From: CAZAKZ01 sp964485695
GTDB taxonomy: Bacteria; Planctomycetota; JAFGQW01
Direction of reading: 5' to 3'
DNA: 64,000 nt
Assembly: GCA_964485695.1 (NCBI GenBank)
Contig: CAZAKZ010000007.1
Coordinates: forward strand, 1 to 64,000
Below the pieces are notes generated by a model. That model worked only from the letters and a program-made list of their open reading frames with translations, was not told where the DNA came from and made no database searches. Both the position numbers and the translations under genes were made by a program. This document shows, one piece after another, positions 52,388 to 60,390 of the stretch (position 1 is its first letter; every line of letters begins with the position of its first letter).

Positions 52388-54769
52388 ATGGTCAAGCGAA
52401 AAGAAACCGCCGTGAAGGGCCGGGACAAGAGCGCTGTTTCGAAGAGGCGAAAAGTCAAAATCTGGGAAGACGAAAGTCTGGATGGGGAAACCCCTGAGGC
52501 CTTCGAGGAACCAAGAAAAGATACCGGCCGGATGAGAAAGGCGAAGCGAAAGAGTCCTCGTCCACACAAGCGGGAGGCTTCGCCGGAGCCCGAGACTGAA
52601 GACAGAACGGAAAACAGGACGGAAGACAGGACACCGGCGCGTCCAGGACGGGTGAGGAACAGGCCTGCCACGGGGAGAGATACGGGGAGGAAGACGGGGA
52701 GGAAAATCGTCTCTTCACGGATCTCGAGTCGTTCGCGCGGACAGTCATCGGAGGCGGAGAACAAATCAACCTCCAAGGCGATCGGTACGAAGATAAAGAA
52801 GAAGAAAAAGAAGAAAAAGGCCGTTGAATCTTCCACCGGAAAGACCGCTATCCGGGCAGAGAAGGGCGTTCGGACCAAGGCAGAGATCCCGGTCCGGAAG
52901 AAACAGGCGATCACGAAGGCGATCACGAAAAAGAGCACGACCCGGTCCACGAAATCCGCTGCGCCTTCCGCCTCCACCGCATCGACAACTGACACCCCGA
53001 AGAGGAAACGGGGCTCTCCCGGAAAAAAGAGCCGAACGGCCCGTCCTGCCGGCCGCTCCAAGCCCCACCGCACCGGCGCAGCTCCGGGTGGCAGCACCCA
53101 GTCCAGGAAGGTCAGGAAGGCACAGTCATCCGCCCCCGCGCGTCCCCATTTCACCACCATGGAAGGAAAGGAGCGCACCAAGCGCAAATACGCACCGGGT
53201 GAGGGGAAAGAAGGACGCCGCATTCTGATCTCCACGAGGGAGGATCAGGAAAGCCGGGTCTGTGTGGTGGCTGAAAACCGGCTGGAGGAGCTCTACGTGG
53301 ACAAGGTGGGGGACAATACCTACCTCGGAAACATCTACCTCGGCAAGGTCGTCAATCTCGAACCGTCCATCGGAGCGGCCTTTGTCGATTTTGGAGAGGG
53401 GAAGAACGGATTCCTGCACGCCTCGGACGTGGTTCCCGTCGTCGCGGACAGCCGGGTCAAGGATTTCCTCGCCCTGAGCGAGAAAGACAGCGCCAAGACC
53501 CCGGCGAGACGGAGCGACGAACGTAAGAACATCGATGAGCTCCTGAATATGGGGGACGAGATCGTCGTGCAGATCACCAAGGACGGCATCGGCCACAAGG
53601 GCCCGACGTTGACCACCTACGTCTCCATCCCGGGGTGTTACCTGGTGCTCATGCCCAATCTCAGGCGCACAGGAGTGAGCCGCAGGATTTCAGACAGCGA
53701 GGAACGAAAGCGTCTGAGGGAGATCCTGAAAGGCCTCGAGCTCCCCGGGGGGCTCGGATTCATCATCCGGACCGCTGGAGAGGATCATCCACGCCAGGAC
53801 CTTGAGCGGGACGCCCGGTTCCTCATGAAGATCTGGGATCTGATCTCCAAACGCCTGAAGGGGGCCAAGGCTCCGGCCAGCCTCTACCGGGAAACCGACC
53901 TCATCCTGCGCTCGCTCAGGGACCTGTTCACGCCGGATACCGTGGAGATCATTGTCGATTCCGAGGTCCACTACAAGCGGTGCGTGGATTTCATGCGGAA
54001 CATCATGCCGAGGTTTGCCGAACGGGTGAAGCTCTACGAGAAGCCGAAGCCGCTCTTCACCGAGTTCGGCCTCGATACCGAGGTGGAAAAGGTCTTTCTG
54101 CGGAAGATCCAGCTCGACAGAGGAGGCACCATCGTCCTGGACCAGACCGAGGCTCTGGTGGCCATCGACGTGAACAGCGGCAAGAACAAGGAAGAGTCCG
54201 ATCTCGAGGAAACGGCGCTGAAGACCAACCTGGACGCCATCCCGGAGATCGTCCGACAGCTTCGGCTCCGGGATCTCGGCGGCCTCGTCATCATCGACTT
54301 CATCGACATGATCGAGAATCGGCACCGCCGTCGGGTCGAACGGGCACTCCGCGATGAGCTCCGGAAGGACCGGGCCCGGTTCCGGATGGAGGGCATGAGC
54401 ATGTTCGGCATCATCGAGCTCACCCGACAGCGGGTTCGACCCAGCCTGTTCGTTTCGGCCTCGATCCCCTGCCCGGGGTGCGGGGGGCTCGGCACGGTGA
54501 AGAGCGCTGAATCCGTTTCCCATACCATCCTCCGCCGCATCCGCGGAGAAATGGCTCGTAAGAATTGCGCCGAGGTGGAGGTCCGCCTCAATCCGGAAAT
54601 GGCCTCCTATTTCCAGAATACCCGGCGTGGCGTGGTCCTGGAGATGGAGGAGACCTTCGAAAAGGTGATCCGGATCACACCGGATCATCTCCTGCGGTAC
54701 GACGAGCTGCGCCTGGCCTTCAACGACCGCGCCAGGGACCTGTCTTCGGATCTGGAGCACTTCCTGTAA
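52388..54769 (+). CDS. rng: Ribonuclease E/G with long basic N-terminal extension
   Basis: RNase E/G cuts single-stranded RNA in mRNA decay and rRNA processing. The 793-residue protein has the catalytic region at its C-terminal end: S1 domain (about 305-390, GNIYLGKVVNLEPSIGAAFV), DNase I-like part with AIDVNSGK and DFIDMIE, which carry the magnesium-binding Asp residues (about 593 and 636, spaced as in E. coli), and the zinc-link CPGCGG (about 694). Residues 1-275 are low-complexity, Lys/Arg/Thr/Ser/Glu-rich and include a 12-nt tandem duplication (52916-52939). The ATG at 52388 follows GGGAGG; a GTG at 52364 is also possible. It lies before rplU, as in many bacteria. Confidence 0.93.
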   Translation: MVKRKETAVKGRDKSAVSKRRKVKIWEDESLDGETPEAFEEPRKDTGRMRKAKRKSPRPHKREASPEPETEDRTENRTEDRTPARPGRVRNRPATGRDTGRKTGRKIVSSRISSRSRGQSSEAENKSTSKAIGTKIKKKKKKKKAVESSTGKTAIRAEKGVRTKAEIPVRKKQAITKAITKKSTTRSTKSAAPSASTASTTDTPKRKRGSPGKKSRTARPAGRSKPHRTGAAPGGSTQSRKVRKAQSSAPARPHFTTMEGKERTKRKYAPGEGKEGRRILISTREDQESRVCVVAENRLEELYVDKVGDNTYLGNIYLGKVVNLEPSIGAAFVDFGEGKNGFLHASDVVPVVADSRVKDFLALSEKDSAKTPARRSDERKNIDELLNMGDEIVVQITKDGIGHKGPTLTTYVSIPGCYLVLMPNLRRTGVSRRISDSEERKRLREILKGLELPGGLGFIIRTAGEDHPRQDLERDARFLMKIWDLISKRLKGAKAPASLYRETDLILRSLRDLFTPDTVEIIVDSEVHYKRCVDFMRNIMPRFAERVKLYEKPKPLFTEFGLDTEVEKVFLRKIQLDRGGTIVLDQTEALVAIDVNSGKNKEESDLEETALKTNLDAIPEIVRQLRLRDLGGLVIIDFIDMIENRHRRRVERALRDELRKDRARFRMEGMSMFGIIELTRQRVRPSLFVSASIPCPGCGGLGTVKSAESVSHTILRRIRGEMARKNCAEVEVRLNPEMASYFQNTRRGVVLEMEETFEKVIRITPDHLLRYDELRLAFNDRARDLSSDLEHFL

Positions 54770-54772
54770 GGA

Positions 54773-54934
54773 GTTCCTGTTCCGACAAGTGGTTTGCTCT
54801 CAGGCCACCGTCTTTCCGCCCAGGTCCGCACATCCAGAACGCACTGGAATCGATGATTCGAAGCGCGTTCCGGGAGCACGAACCTGGACGAAAATCCGAC
54901 ATCCTGGACGCGAACCACTCGTCGCAACAGGAAC
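54773..54934. repeat. 162-nt imperfect inverted repeat between rng and rplU
   Basis: Two arms of 70 nt (54773-54842 and 54865-54934) are self-complementary at 50 of 70 positions by my count, closing over a 22-nt centre. Outer ends are strongest (18 of the first 20). It starts 4 nt after the rng stop. The rest of the gap to rplU (to 55119) holds an exact TATAAT at 55082-55087, a possible -10 for rplU without a good -35. The element is not obviously related in sequence to elements A and B. Confidence 0.7.
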
Positions 54935-55119
54935 AAAGTCGATCTTCCAGGAGACGATCCCCGAGGATTCTGTCAGTTTTGCCGGAATGGCCTTGTCTGG
55001 TCGAGATCAATGGCTACACTTTTCTACCTTCTTCTACCGAGGGTGGAAAAGGTGCGCATGGCAGTCCGAAATTGATTCGTTTATAATTACTTGAAATACA
55101 AAGAGATACGAGTCTTGGC

Positions 55120-55449
55120 ATGGGTGGTTTTGCAATATTCAAGGCCGGGGGGCGACAGATAAAGGCGTCCGAAGGAGATACGATCCTGGTGGACCGCCTC
55201 AGTGCTCAGCCCGGTGACGAGGTCCGTTTCGAGGAGGTTCTCCTGATCCAGGGGAGCACACCGGGGAGTACCGCCTTGATCGGCTCACCTCACGTGGAAG
55301 GTGCGGTCGTCGTTGCGGAGGTGGAGAACGAGGTCAAGGGAGACAAGAAGATCGTTTTCAAGTTCAAGCGCCGCAAGAACTACTCCCGCAAGGCCGGCCA
55401 CAGGCAGAAACTGACCCGTGTGAAGGTGAAGCGAATCGAGGGCGATTAA
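55120..55449 (+). CDS. rplU: 50S ribosomal protein L21
   Basis: bL21 (109 residues) binds 23S rRNA domain I. The sequence follows the family: FAIFKAGGRQIKASEGD, GDEVRFEEVLLI, VEGAVVVAEVENEVKGDK, KFKRRKNYSRKAGHRQKLTR. The N-terminus is slightly longer than the usual MYAIVETGG form. It is followed by rpmA after 17 nt. Confidence 0.96.
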   Translation: MGGFAIFKAGGRQIKASEGDTILVDRLSAQPGDEVRFEEVLLIQGSTPGSTALIGSPHVEGAVVVAEVENEVKGDKKIVFKFKRRKNYSRKAGHRQKLTRVKVKRIEGD

Positions 55450-55466
55450 GTCGAGGACTTAGGGCA

Positions 55467-55715
55467 ATGGCACACAAAAAAGGACAGGGCTCCACCCGAA
55501 ACGGTCGCGATTCCAACGCGAAATACCTCGGAATCAAGCGCTACGGCGGCCAGACGGTCTCGGCCGGATCCATCCTCGTGCGGCAGCGTGGAACCCGGTT
55601 CCATCCGGGAAAGAACGTGGGCCTGGGAAGGGATTTCACCCTGTTCGCCCTGTGTGACGGTGTGGTCCAGTTCGATACCCGCCGTCGCGTGAACATCATT
55701 CCAAGCCCGAACTAG
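55467..55715 (+). CDS. rpmA: 50S ribosomal protein L27
   Basis: bL27 (82 residues) contacts the peptidyl transferase centre with its N-terminus. The family signature is MAHKKGQGSTRNGRDSNAKY and LGIKRYGGQTVSAGSILVRQ. There is no N-terminal pre-sequence of the Firmicutes type. It ends the rplU-rpmA pair; palindromic element B follows after 49 nt and probably ends transcription. Confidence 0.97.
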   Translation: MAHKKGQGSTRNGRDSNAKYLGIKRYGGQTVSAGSILVRQRGTRFHPGKNVGLGRDFTLFALCDGVVQFDTRRRVNIIPSPN

Positions 55716-55764
55716 TTCCTGAATCCGCCTGCACAGAGCGAGTATCATCTCAGGAACGGACCCC

Positions 55765-55925
55765 AATGGTCGGTCATGATTCGTAGCCGTCGCGTCGGGG
55801 TCTATCGGCGGCGCAGGCAAGGCGCGACGACTGCCGCGTATTCGGTGAATACACAAAGGAGGAGCAACGCGGCATGCGTCGTCGAGAGGCTCCGAGGCGA
55901 CGGCTACGAATCATGACCGACCATT
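55765..55925. mobile_element. Dispersed palindromic element, copy B
   Basis: 161 bp with perfect 29-bp terminal inverted repeats (55765-55793 and 55897-55925), ending in a TTTT run (55924-55927). The inner part matches copy A (29921-30084) in reverse orientation. The innermost 19-20 nt of the arms (ATTCGTAGCCGTCG and flanks) are shared with A, whereas the outermost 8-10 nt differ from A but still pair with each other. By position it acts as the terminator of rplU-rpmA. Confidence 0.8.
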
Positions 55926-56049
55926 TTGGATTCACGCCGGAAGAGGTCTCGTTACCGCGTGGCCCAGATCCCTTGACAGCCTGTGGACATACTCTTGCGG
56001 ACCCGAATCAACCCTTTTCGAACAGGTTCTGCCCTCGCGCCAGATTACC

Positions 56050-56081
56050 TAACCCGGATGATTCATGAATCATCCGGGTTA
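56050..56081. repeat. Perfect 32-bp palindrome upstream of obgE
   Basis: Both 16-nt halves are exact reverse complements with no spacer (TAACCCGGATGATTCA and its complement). It lies 50 nt before the obgE start. There is no T-run on either side, so an operator or a leader hairpin is as likely as a terminator. Confidence 0.7.
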
Positions 56082-56130
56082 AAGGCGGTTCAGGCGCGAT
56101 CGGTCTTTCGCCCCACCAGGGAGGCCGTGT

Positions 56131-57129
56131 ATGTTTCATGACGAGGCCGAGGTCTTTGTCCAGGGAGGCAAGGGAGGGGACGGGTGCATGTCGTTCCGGC
56201 GGGAGCGATTCGTCCCCAAGGGAGGGCCGGACGGGGGCAATGGTGGCGCCGGAGGCAGCGTTATCTTTCTGGCCGATTCATCGGTGGGAAGCCTCAGGGA
56301 ACTTCGCCAGCACGTGCACATCCGGGCGGAAAAAGGCCGGGCCGGAGGGGGCGCCAACCGGGTCGGCCGCAGAGGTCGGAGCCGGATCGTCCGCGTTCCC
56401 TGCGGAACCCTCGTCCGGGATCGAGATCAAGGCCTGTTGCTGAGGGACCTGGTCCACCCCGGGGACCGGGTGGTGGTGGCGCAAGGCGGCAGGTCGGGCA
56501 GGGGAAACAAGCACTATGCCTCGGCCACGAACCGTGCCCCAAGGCAGGTCACGAGGGGAGAAGAGGGGGAGAAGCGCTGGCTCAAGGTCGAACTGAAGCT
56601 CATTGCCGACGTGGGTCTCGTGGGATTCCCCAATGCCGGTAAGTCCACGTTTCTCGCCCGGGTCTCCGCTGCTCGGCCCAAGGTGGCGGACTACCCCTTC
56701 ACCACGCTGGAGCCCACCCTGGGACTGGTGGAGTTCCAGGACCACCGCACCCTCGTCATTGCCGACGTGCCCGGACTCATAGAGGGAGCGCACGAGGGCC
56801 GGGGCCTGGGCCGTCGCTTTCTCCGCCACCTGGAGCGCACACGCTCGCTCCTGTTCCTCCTGGACCCGACCTCCGACACCGGCCCTCCGCCCGAGGAGGC
56901 GTACCGGATCCTGGCCAGGGAGGTCCAGGACTTCGCCCCGGACATGGCCCAAAAACGCCATGTGGTGGTGGCCACCAAGTCCGACCTCTGGGGCGAAGAG
57001 AATCACGCCGAGGCTCTCTCAGCAAAGCTGCAAAAGCCTGTGCTGCCCATGAGTTCCGTGACCGGAGCGGGAGTGAATGCGGTCCTGTCACACCTGGTGC
57101 AGCTGACCCACGAGGCTCCCGAGGACTGA
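56131..57129 (+). CDS. obgE: GTPase ObgE/CgtA
   Basis: Obg is an essential ribosome-assembly and stress GTPase. The 332-residue protein has the glycine-rich Obg fold (about 1-158, GGKGGDGCMSFRRERFVPKG and GGPDGGNGGAGG) and the G domain with G1 GFPNAGKST, G3 DVPGLIEGAHEGRGLG, G4 TKSD and G5 MSSVTG. It lacks the variable C-terminal domain of some homologues. The upstream neighbours rplU-rpmA are the usual ones, but here 415 nt with a palindromic element and a 32-bp palindrome separate them. Confidence 0.96.
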   Translation: MFHDEAEVFVQGGKGGDGCMSFRRERFVPKGGPDGGNGGAGGSVIFLADSSVGSLRELRQHVHIRAEKGRAGGGANRVGRRGRSRIVRVPCGTLVRDRDQGLLLRDLVHPGDRVVVAQGGRSGRGNKHYASATNRAPRQVTRGEEGEKRWLKVELKLIADVGLVGFPNAGKSTFLARVSAARPKVADYPFTTLEPTLGLVEFQDHRTLVIADVPGLIEGAHEGRGLGRRFLRHLERTRSLLFLLDPTSDTGPPPEEAYRILAREVQDFAPDMAQKRHVVVATKSDLWGEENHAEALSAKLQKPVLPMSSVTGAGVNAVLSHLVQLTHEAPED

Positions 57130-57285
57130 GTCCCATCCCTGTCTCGTGCCGGGGTTTCCAGGAGGATGCCCGGATCTGGAATCCGTCTTTCCTCCCTCCT
57201 CCCGGATGAAGTCGAGGCCCTTATCTTGCCGATAGATAGGACGGAATTGGAGGACTCAAATGGCATCCTGGAAGGAGCCGATCCT

Positions 57286-58389
57286 ATGATGGAATTCGAT
57301 GATCTCCTCGGGTACATGGTCAAGGAAGACGCTTCCGACATGATCCTGAAGACCGGCGGCCACCCGAGCGTCCGTATCAACGGGGTCATCAAGTTCCTGT
57401 CCGAGGAACTCCTGACCGCTGAGTACAACAACAACGTGGTCATGCGCATCCTGGACGAGGATCTCTACGAGCGGTTCATGCGGGACGGAGAGGTGGATGC
57501 TGTCTTTGTCCTGGACAAGGTGGGGCGGTTCCGGGTCAATATCTTCCGCCAGAACGGCGAGGTCGGTCTGGTGCTGCGGTATATCAAGGCGAACGTGCCG
57601 GACTTCGAGGCGCTCCATCTGCCCAGCGAGCAGCTCAAGAAGCTGGCAGCCCTGAGGCGCGGCATGGTCCTGGCCACGGGGATTGCGGGTTGCGGAAAGT
57701 CCACGACCCTGGCCTCCATCATCGAATACGTCAACAAGAACTTCGGCCGCCACGTGGTCACCGTCGAGGATCCCATCGAGTTCGTCTACGTGGACAAGGT
57801 CAGCGTCATCAACCAGCGTGAGATCGGCCTGGATTCCCGCAGCTTCACCCATGCCCTCAAGCACATCGTGCGTCAGAGCCCGGACATCATCATGATCGGC
57901 GAGATGCGCGACAAGGAGACCATGGACGCCGCCATCAACGCAGCCGAGACCGGACACCTCGTATTCAGCACCCTCCACACCGTGAACGCCGTCCAGACGG
58001 TGGAGCGCATCATCTCCCTCTATCCGCCTCACCAGCACGAACTGATCCGGCTCCAGCTCAGCATGGTGCTGGAGGGCGTCATCAGCCTGCGCCTGATTCC
58101 CCGCAAGGACGGCCACGGCCGGGTGCCCGCCACCGAGCTGATGATCAGCACGCCCACCATCCGGGATTGCCTCGTGGAAGGCCGGACCAAGGAGATCGCC
58201 CGGTTCGTCGCCGATGGAGAGTACTACGGGAGCATGACCTTCAACCAATCCCTGAGGAAACTCTTCGAGGACGGAATCATCTCCTACGAGGACGCCCTGG
58301 CCGCCTCCGACAATCCGGATGAACTCGCCCTGGAAATGAGGGGGGTCACCCGGGGTTCAGCCAGCTCCCGCATCGAAAACAGGTATTGA
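57286..58389 (+). CDS. pilT: Pilus retraction ATPase PilT
   Basis: A PilT/PilU-family hexameric ATPase that retracts type IV pili. The 367-residue protein has the N-terminal PAS-like domain (DLLGYMVKEDASDMILKTGG), Walker A as GIAGCGKSTT (usually GxTGSGKST), the Asp box TVEDPIEFVY, Walker B GEMRDKETMDAA, and the His box TGHLVFSTLHT. The second pilT signature AIRNLIRE-like region reads STPTIRDCLVEGRTKEI. The ATG at 57286, 8 nt after GGAG, is preferred to in-frame codons from 57166. The other pil genes are 6-11 kb upstream; no pilB or pilC is in the window. Confidence 0.93.
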   Translation: MMEFDDLLGYMVKEDASDMILKTGGHPSVRINGVIKFLSEELLTAEYNNNVVMRILDEDLYERFMRDGEVDAVFVLDKVGRFRVNIFRQNGEVGLVLRYIKANVPDFEALHLPSEQLKKLAALRRGMVLATGIAGCGKSTTLASIIEYVNKNFGRHVVTVEDPIEFVYVDKVSVINQREIGLDSRSFTHALKHIVRQSPDIIMIGEMRDKETMDAAINAAETGHLVFSTLHTVNAVQTVERIISLYPPHQHELIRLQLSMVLEGVISLRLIPRKDGHGRVPATELMISTPTIRDCLVEGRTKEIARFVADGEYYGSMTFNQSLRKLFEDGIISYEDALAASDNPDELALEMRGVTRGSASSRIENRY

Positions 58390-58600
58390 GTTTTTTTCGC
58401 GGTCCGGACGCTTGGCATGAACGGCGCGGTATGTTATTCCATTCACTGGAGTTAGGATACCGGTGCCGGGCGGATGATTTCCTGAAATACGACGAGAAAA
58501 TCGTCGTCGAACGGGGTATGAATCCGGAAGCCGGTGCCTGAAGAAACAGGCCCATGGGGCGGCTGGAGGACGTGATCCTGATCCTGCGCGGAGCGGCTGA

Positions 58601-59596
58601 ATGCACATCAGAGACTTGAAGCAGATCCTGTGGTGGCTCGGTGGAGGGCTTCTGATCTGTACCGGAGTCCTGGTGGTTGTGATCTTCCTGAATCCCTCCA
58701 CCTCCTTCAAGAGGGAGTTCAGCAAGTTTGCCGCCGACCAGGTGTCCCTGGCCAGGAAGGTGGATCAGGAGCAACACGCCGCCAGCGCCGGATTCGAAGA
58801 CATATACGGCGCGACCTACGAGGTCAAGATCGACGGCATTGCTCCACCCCCACCAATCGCGCCCGAAAATACCAAGAAAGAGAAGATCGAGGAAAACCGT
58901 CCGCTCTCGGACTTCATCGAAGTGGTGAGCCTCTGGACCAGCGTGGCTTTCTACAAGAAAAAGGGAATTCCCAGCCTGGAAGAGATCCAAAAAGGAAGGG
59001 ATGTCCCGTTCGAACACGCCCCGATCAAGCCCCTCGCCAGGCTGCTGCGCATCGAGTACACGACGACCCCCTTCCGGGTGGTCTTTCAGGTCCGGGACGG
59101 GGAGGAGGTCTTCCTCATTCCCCGGGAGGCCGTTCTGCTCGGCCGCCGGGAGGAGAAGGTCGCCAGCCTGGGTGGAGAACCCTACGGTGGGCCGGGCGGC
59201 CTCGTGCAACCCCAGGACCGCGGATCCATCGTGGAAGGCGTGCAGAGGGCCAAGGACGACACCATCCACCTGGGAAAGGACGTCCAGGATCTGATCCGGA
59301 CCGATCCCGACCGGCTCTTCAAGGACGTGGCCTGGGACGTGTCCAAGCATGGAATCGCCATCCGGCAGATCACCAAGGGCAGCCGGGTGGCGTTGCTGAA
59401 CCAGCAGGCCGGCGGCACCCTTCTGAGGGAAGGCGACGTCGTGGTCAGCGTCAACGGCGTCAAGGTCAAGAGCAAGGCCCAGATCATCAACCATTTCAGG
59501 AAGAATCCGGTGCCGCCCGGGGGCAAGGTCAAGGTGGAGATGCTTCGCCTGGGGAAACCCATCACCCAGTCCTTCCGTGTCCCCTTGACCAGGTGA
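58601..59596 (+). CDS. Membrane-anchored PDZ protein, possibly GspC-like
   Basis: The 331-residue protein has an N-terminal membrane helix (about 10-30), a Pro-rich stretch (about 82-90), a beta-rich middle (about 105-190), and a C-terminal PDZ domain (about 245-330: HGIAIRQITKGSRVALLNQQ, LLREGDVVVSVNGVKVKSKA). This order (helix, homology region, PDZ) is that of the type II secretion protein GspC and PilP-type linkers. With pilT upstream, a role in the pilus or a secretion envelope complex is a guess. No protease domain is present. Confidence 0.7.
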   Translation: MHIRDLKQILWWLGGGLLICTGVLVVVIFLNPSTSFKREFSKFAADQVSLARKVDQEQHAASAGFEDIYGATYEVKIDGIAPPPPIAPENTKKEKIEENRPLSDFIEVVSLWTSVAFYKKKGIPSLEEIQKGRDVPFEHAPIKPLARLLRIEYTTTPFRVVFQVRDGEEVFLIPREAVLLGRREEKVASLGGEPYGGPGGLVQPQDRGSIVEGVQRAKDDTIHLGKDVQDLIRTDPDRLFKDVAWDVSKHGIAIRQITKGSRVALLNQQAGGTLLREGDVVVSVNGVKVKSKAQIINHFRKNPVPPGGKVKVEMLRLGKPITQSFRVPLTR

Positions 59597-59602
59597 TCCG
59601 CC

Positions 59603-60334
59603 TTGGCCGCTCCAGTCGACTTCCTGGTGGCAGACATCGGGAACCGCTTTCTCAAGGTGGGGCAGGTCCACGAGGGCCGCATCCTGGCCCACCACCGCAT
59701 CCCCATCTCTGACCGGGTTCAGGACGCGGACCTGTCCCTCGAGATTCCTCCCGCCGCCGTGGTCTTCGCCTCGGTCAATCCGGCCGTGGATCCCGTGTTC
59801 GAGGCGTGGGCTGCGGAGCGATTCGGCCTGAAGGCCGAGAAGCTGGAGCGGGATCGACCCATCCCCATCCGGAACCGCTGCCAGGGCGTGGGGGCGGACC
59901 GTCTTCTCAATGCCCTGGCTGGGATCCGCCGCCATCCCGAGGGTGTGGTGGCGGTGGACGTGGGCACGGCCGTCACCGTGGATGCCGCGGGACCGGGGCC
60001 CGAGTTCCTCGGCGGCGCCATCCTGCCCGGACCGCATCTGGGGGCCTGGGCCCTGGCTGAAAAGGCCGCCCAGCTCTTCGAGGTGGAGCCGGCGGCGCCC
60101 AGAACGCCCCTGGCCACCGAGACCCGCGAGGCCCTCCGGTCCGGTCTCTATCACGGGACGATCGGTGCCGTGGAGCGACTGGTCAGGGCGTATGGGTCCA
60201 TTCTCGATTTCGAGCCCACACTCGTGGTGACCGGGGGGGACGCTCTGATGGTCCTGGATGCGTTTCCCGGGGCCGTCCATTGCCCATTGCTCACCCTGGA
60301 AGGCATGGTAGTGGCGGCCCTTCAGGCGGCGTGA
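59603..60334 (+). CDS. coaX: Type III pantothenate kinase
   Basis: CoaX phosphorylates pantothenate, the first step of CoA synthesis. The 243-residue protein has the three ASKHA motifs: DIGNRFLKVGQV at the N-terminus, CQGVGADRLLNALAG in the middle, and VVAVDVGTAVTVD with GGAILPGPHLG following. The usual Thr after DxGN is Arg here. The TTG at 59603 starts 6 nt after the PDZ gene's stop codon, so the two are probably cotranscribed. The MnmE-like gene follows after 56 nt. Confidence 0.9.
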   Translation: MAAPVDFLVADIGNRFLKVGQVHEGRILAHHRIPISDRVQDADLSLEIPPAAVVFASVNPAVDPVFEAWAAERFGLKAEKLERDRPIPIRNRCQGVGADRLLNALAGIRRHPEGVVAVDVGTAVTVDAAGPGPEFLGGAILPGPHLGAWALAEKAAQLFEVEPAAPRTPLATETREALRSGLYHGTIGAVERLVRAYGSILDFEPTLVVTGGDALMVLDAFPGAVHCPLLTLEGMVVAALQAA

Positions 60335-60390
60335 TTTCCCGAGACCCATTGATTCGGGTCCGCGGGAGTTTTTCCACAGGCGGATAGCCC

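Noticed and set aside
55973..55978. TTGACA upstream of obgE as a promoter
   Set aside because: No -10-like hexamer at 15-18 nt; TACTCT lies at 11 nt.
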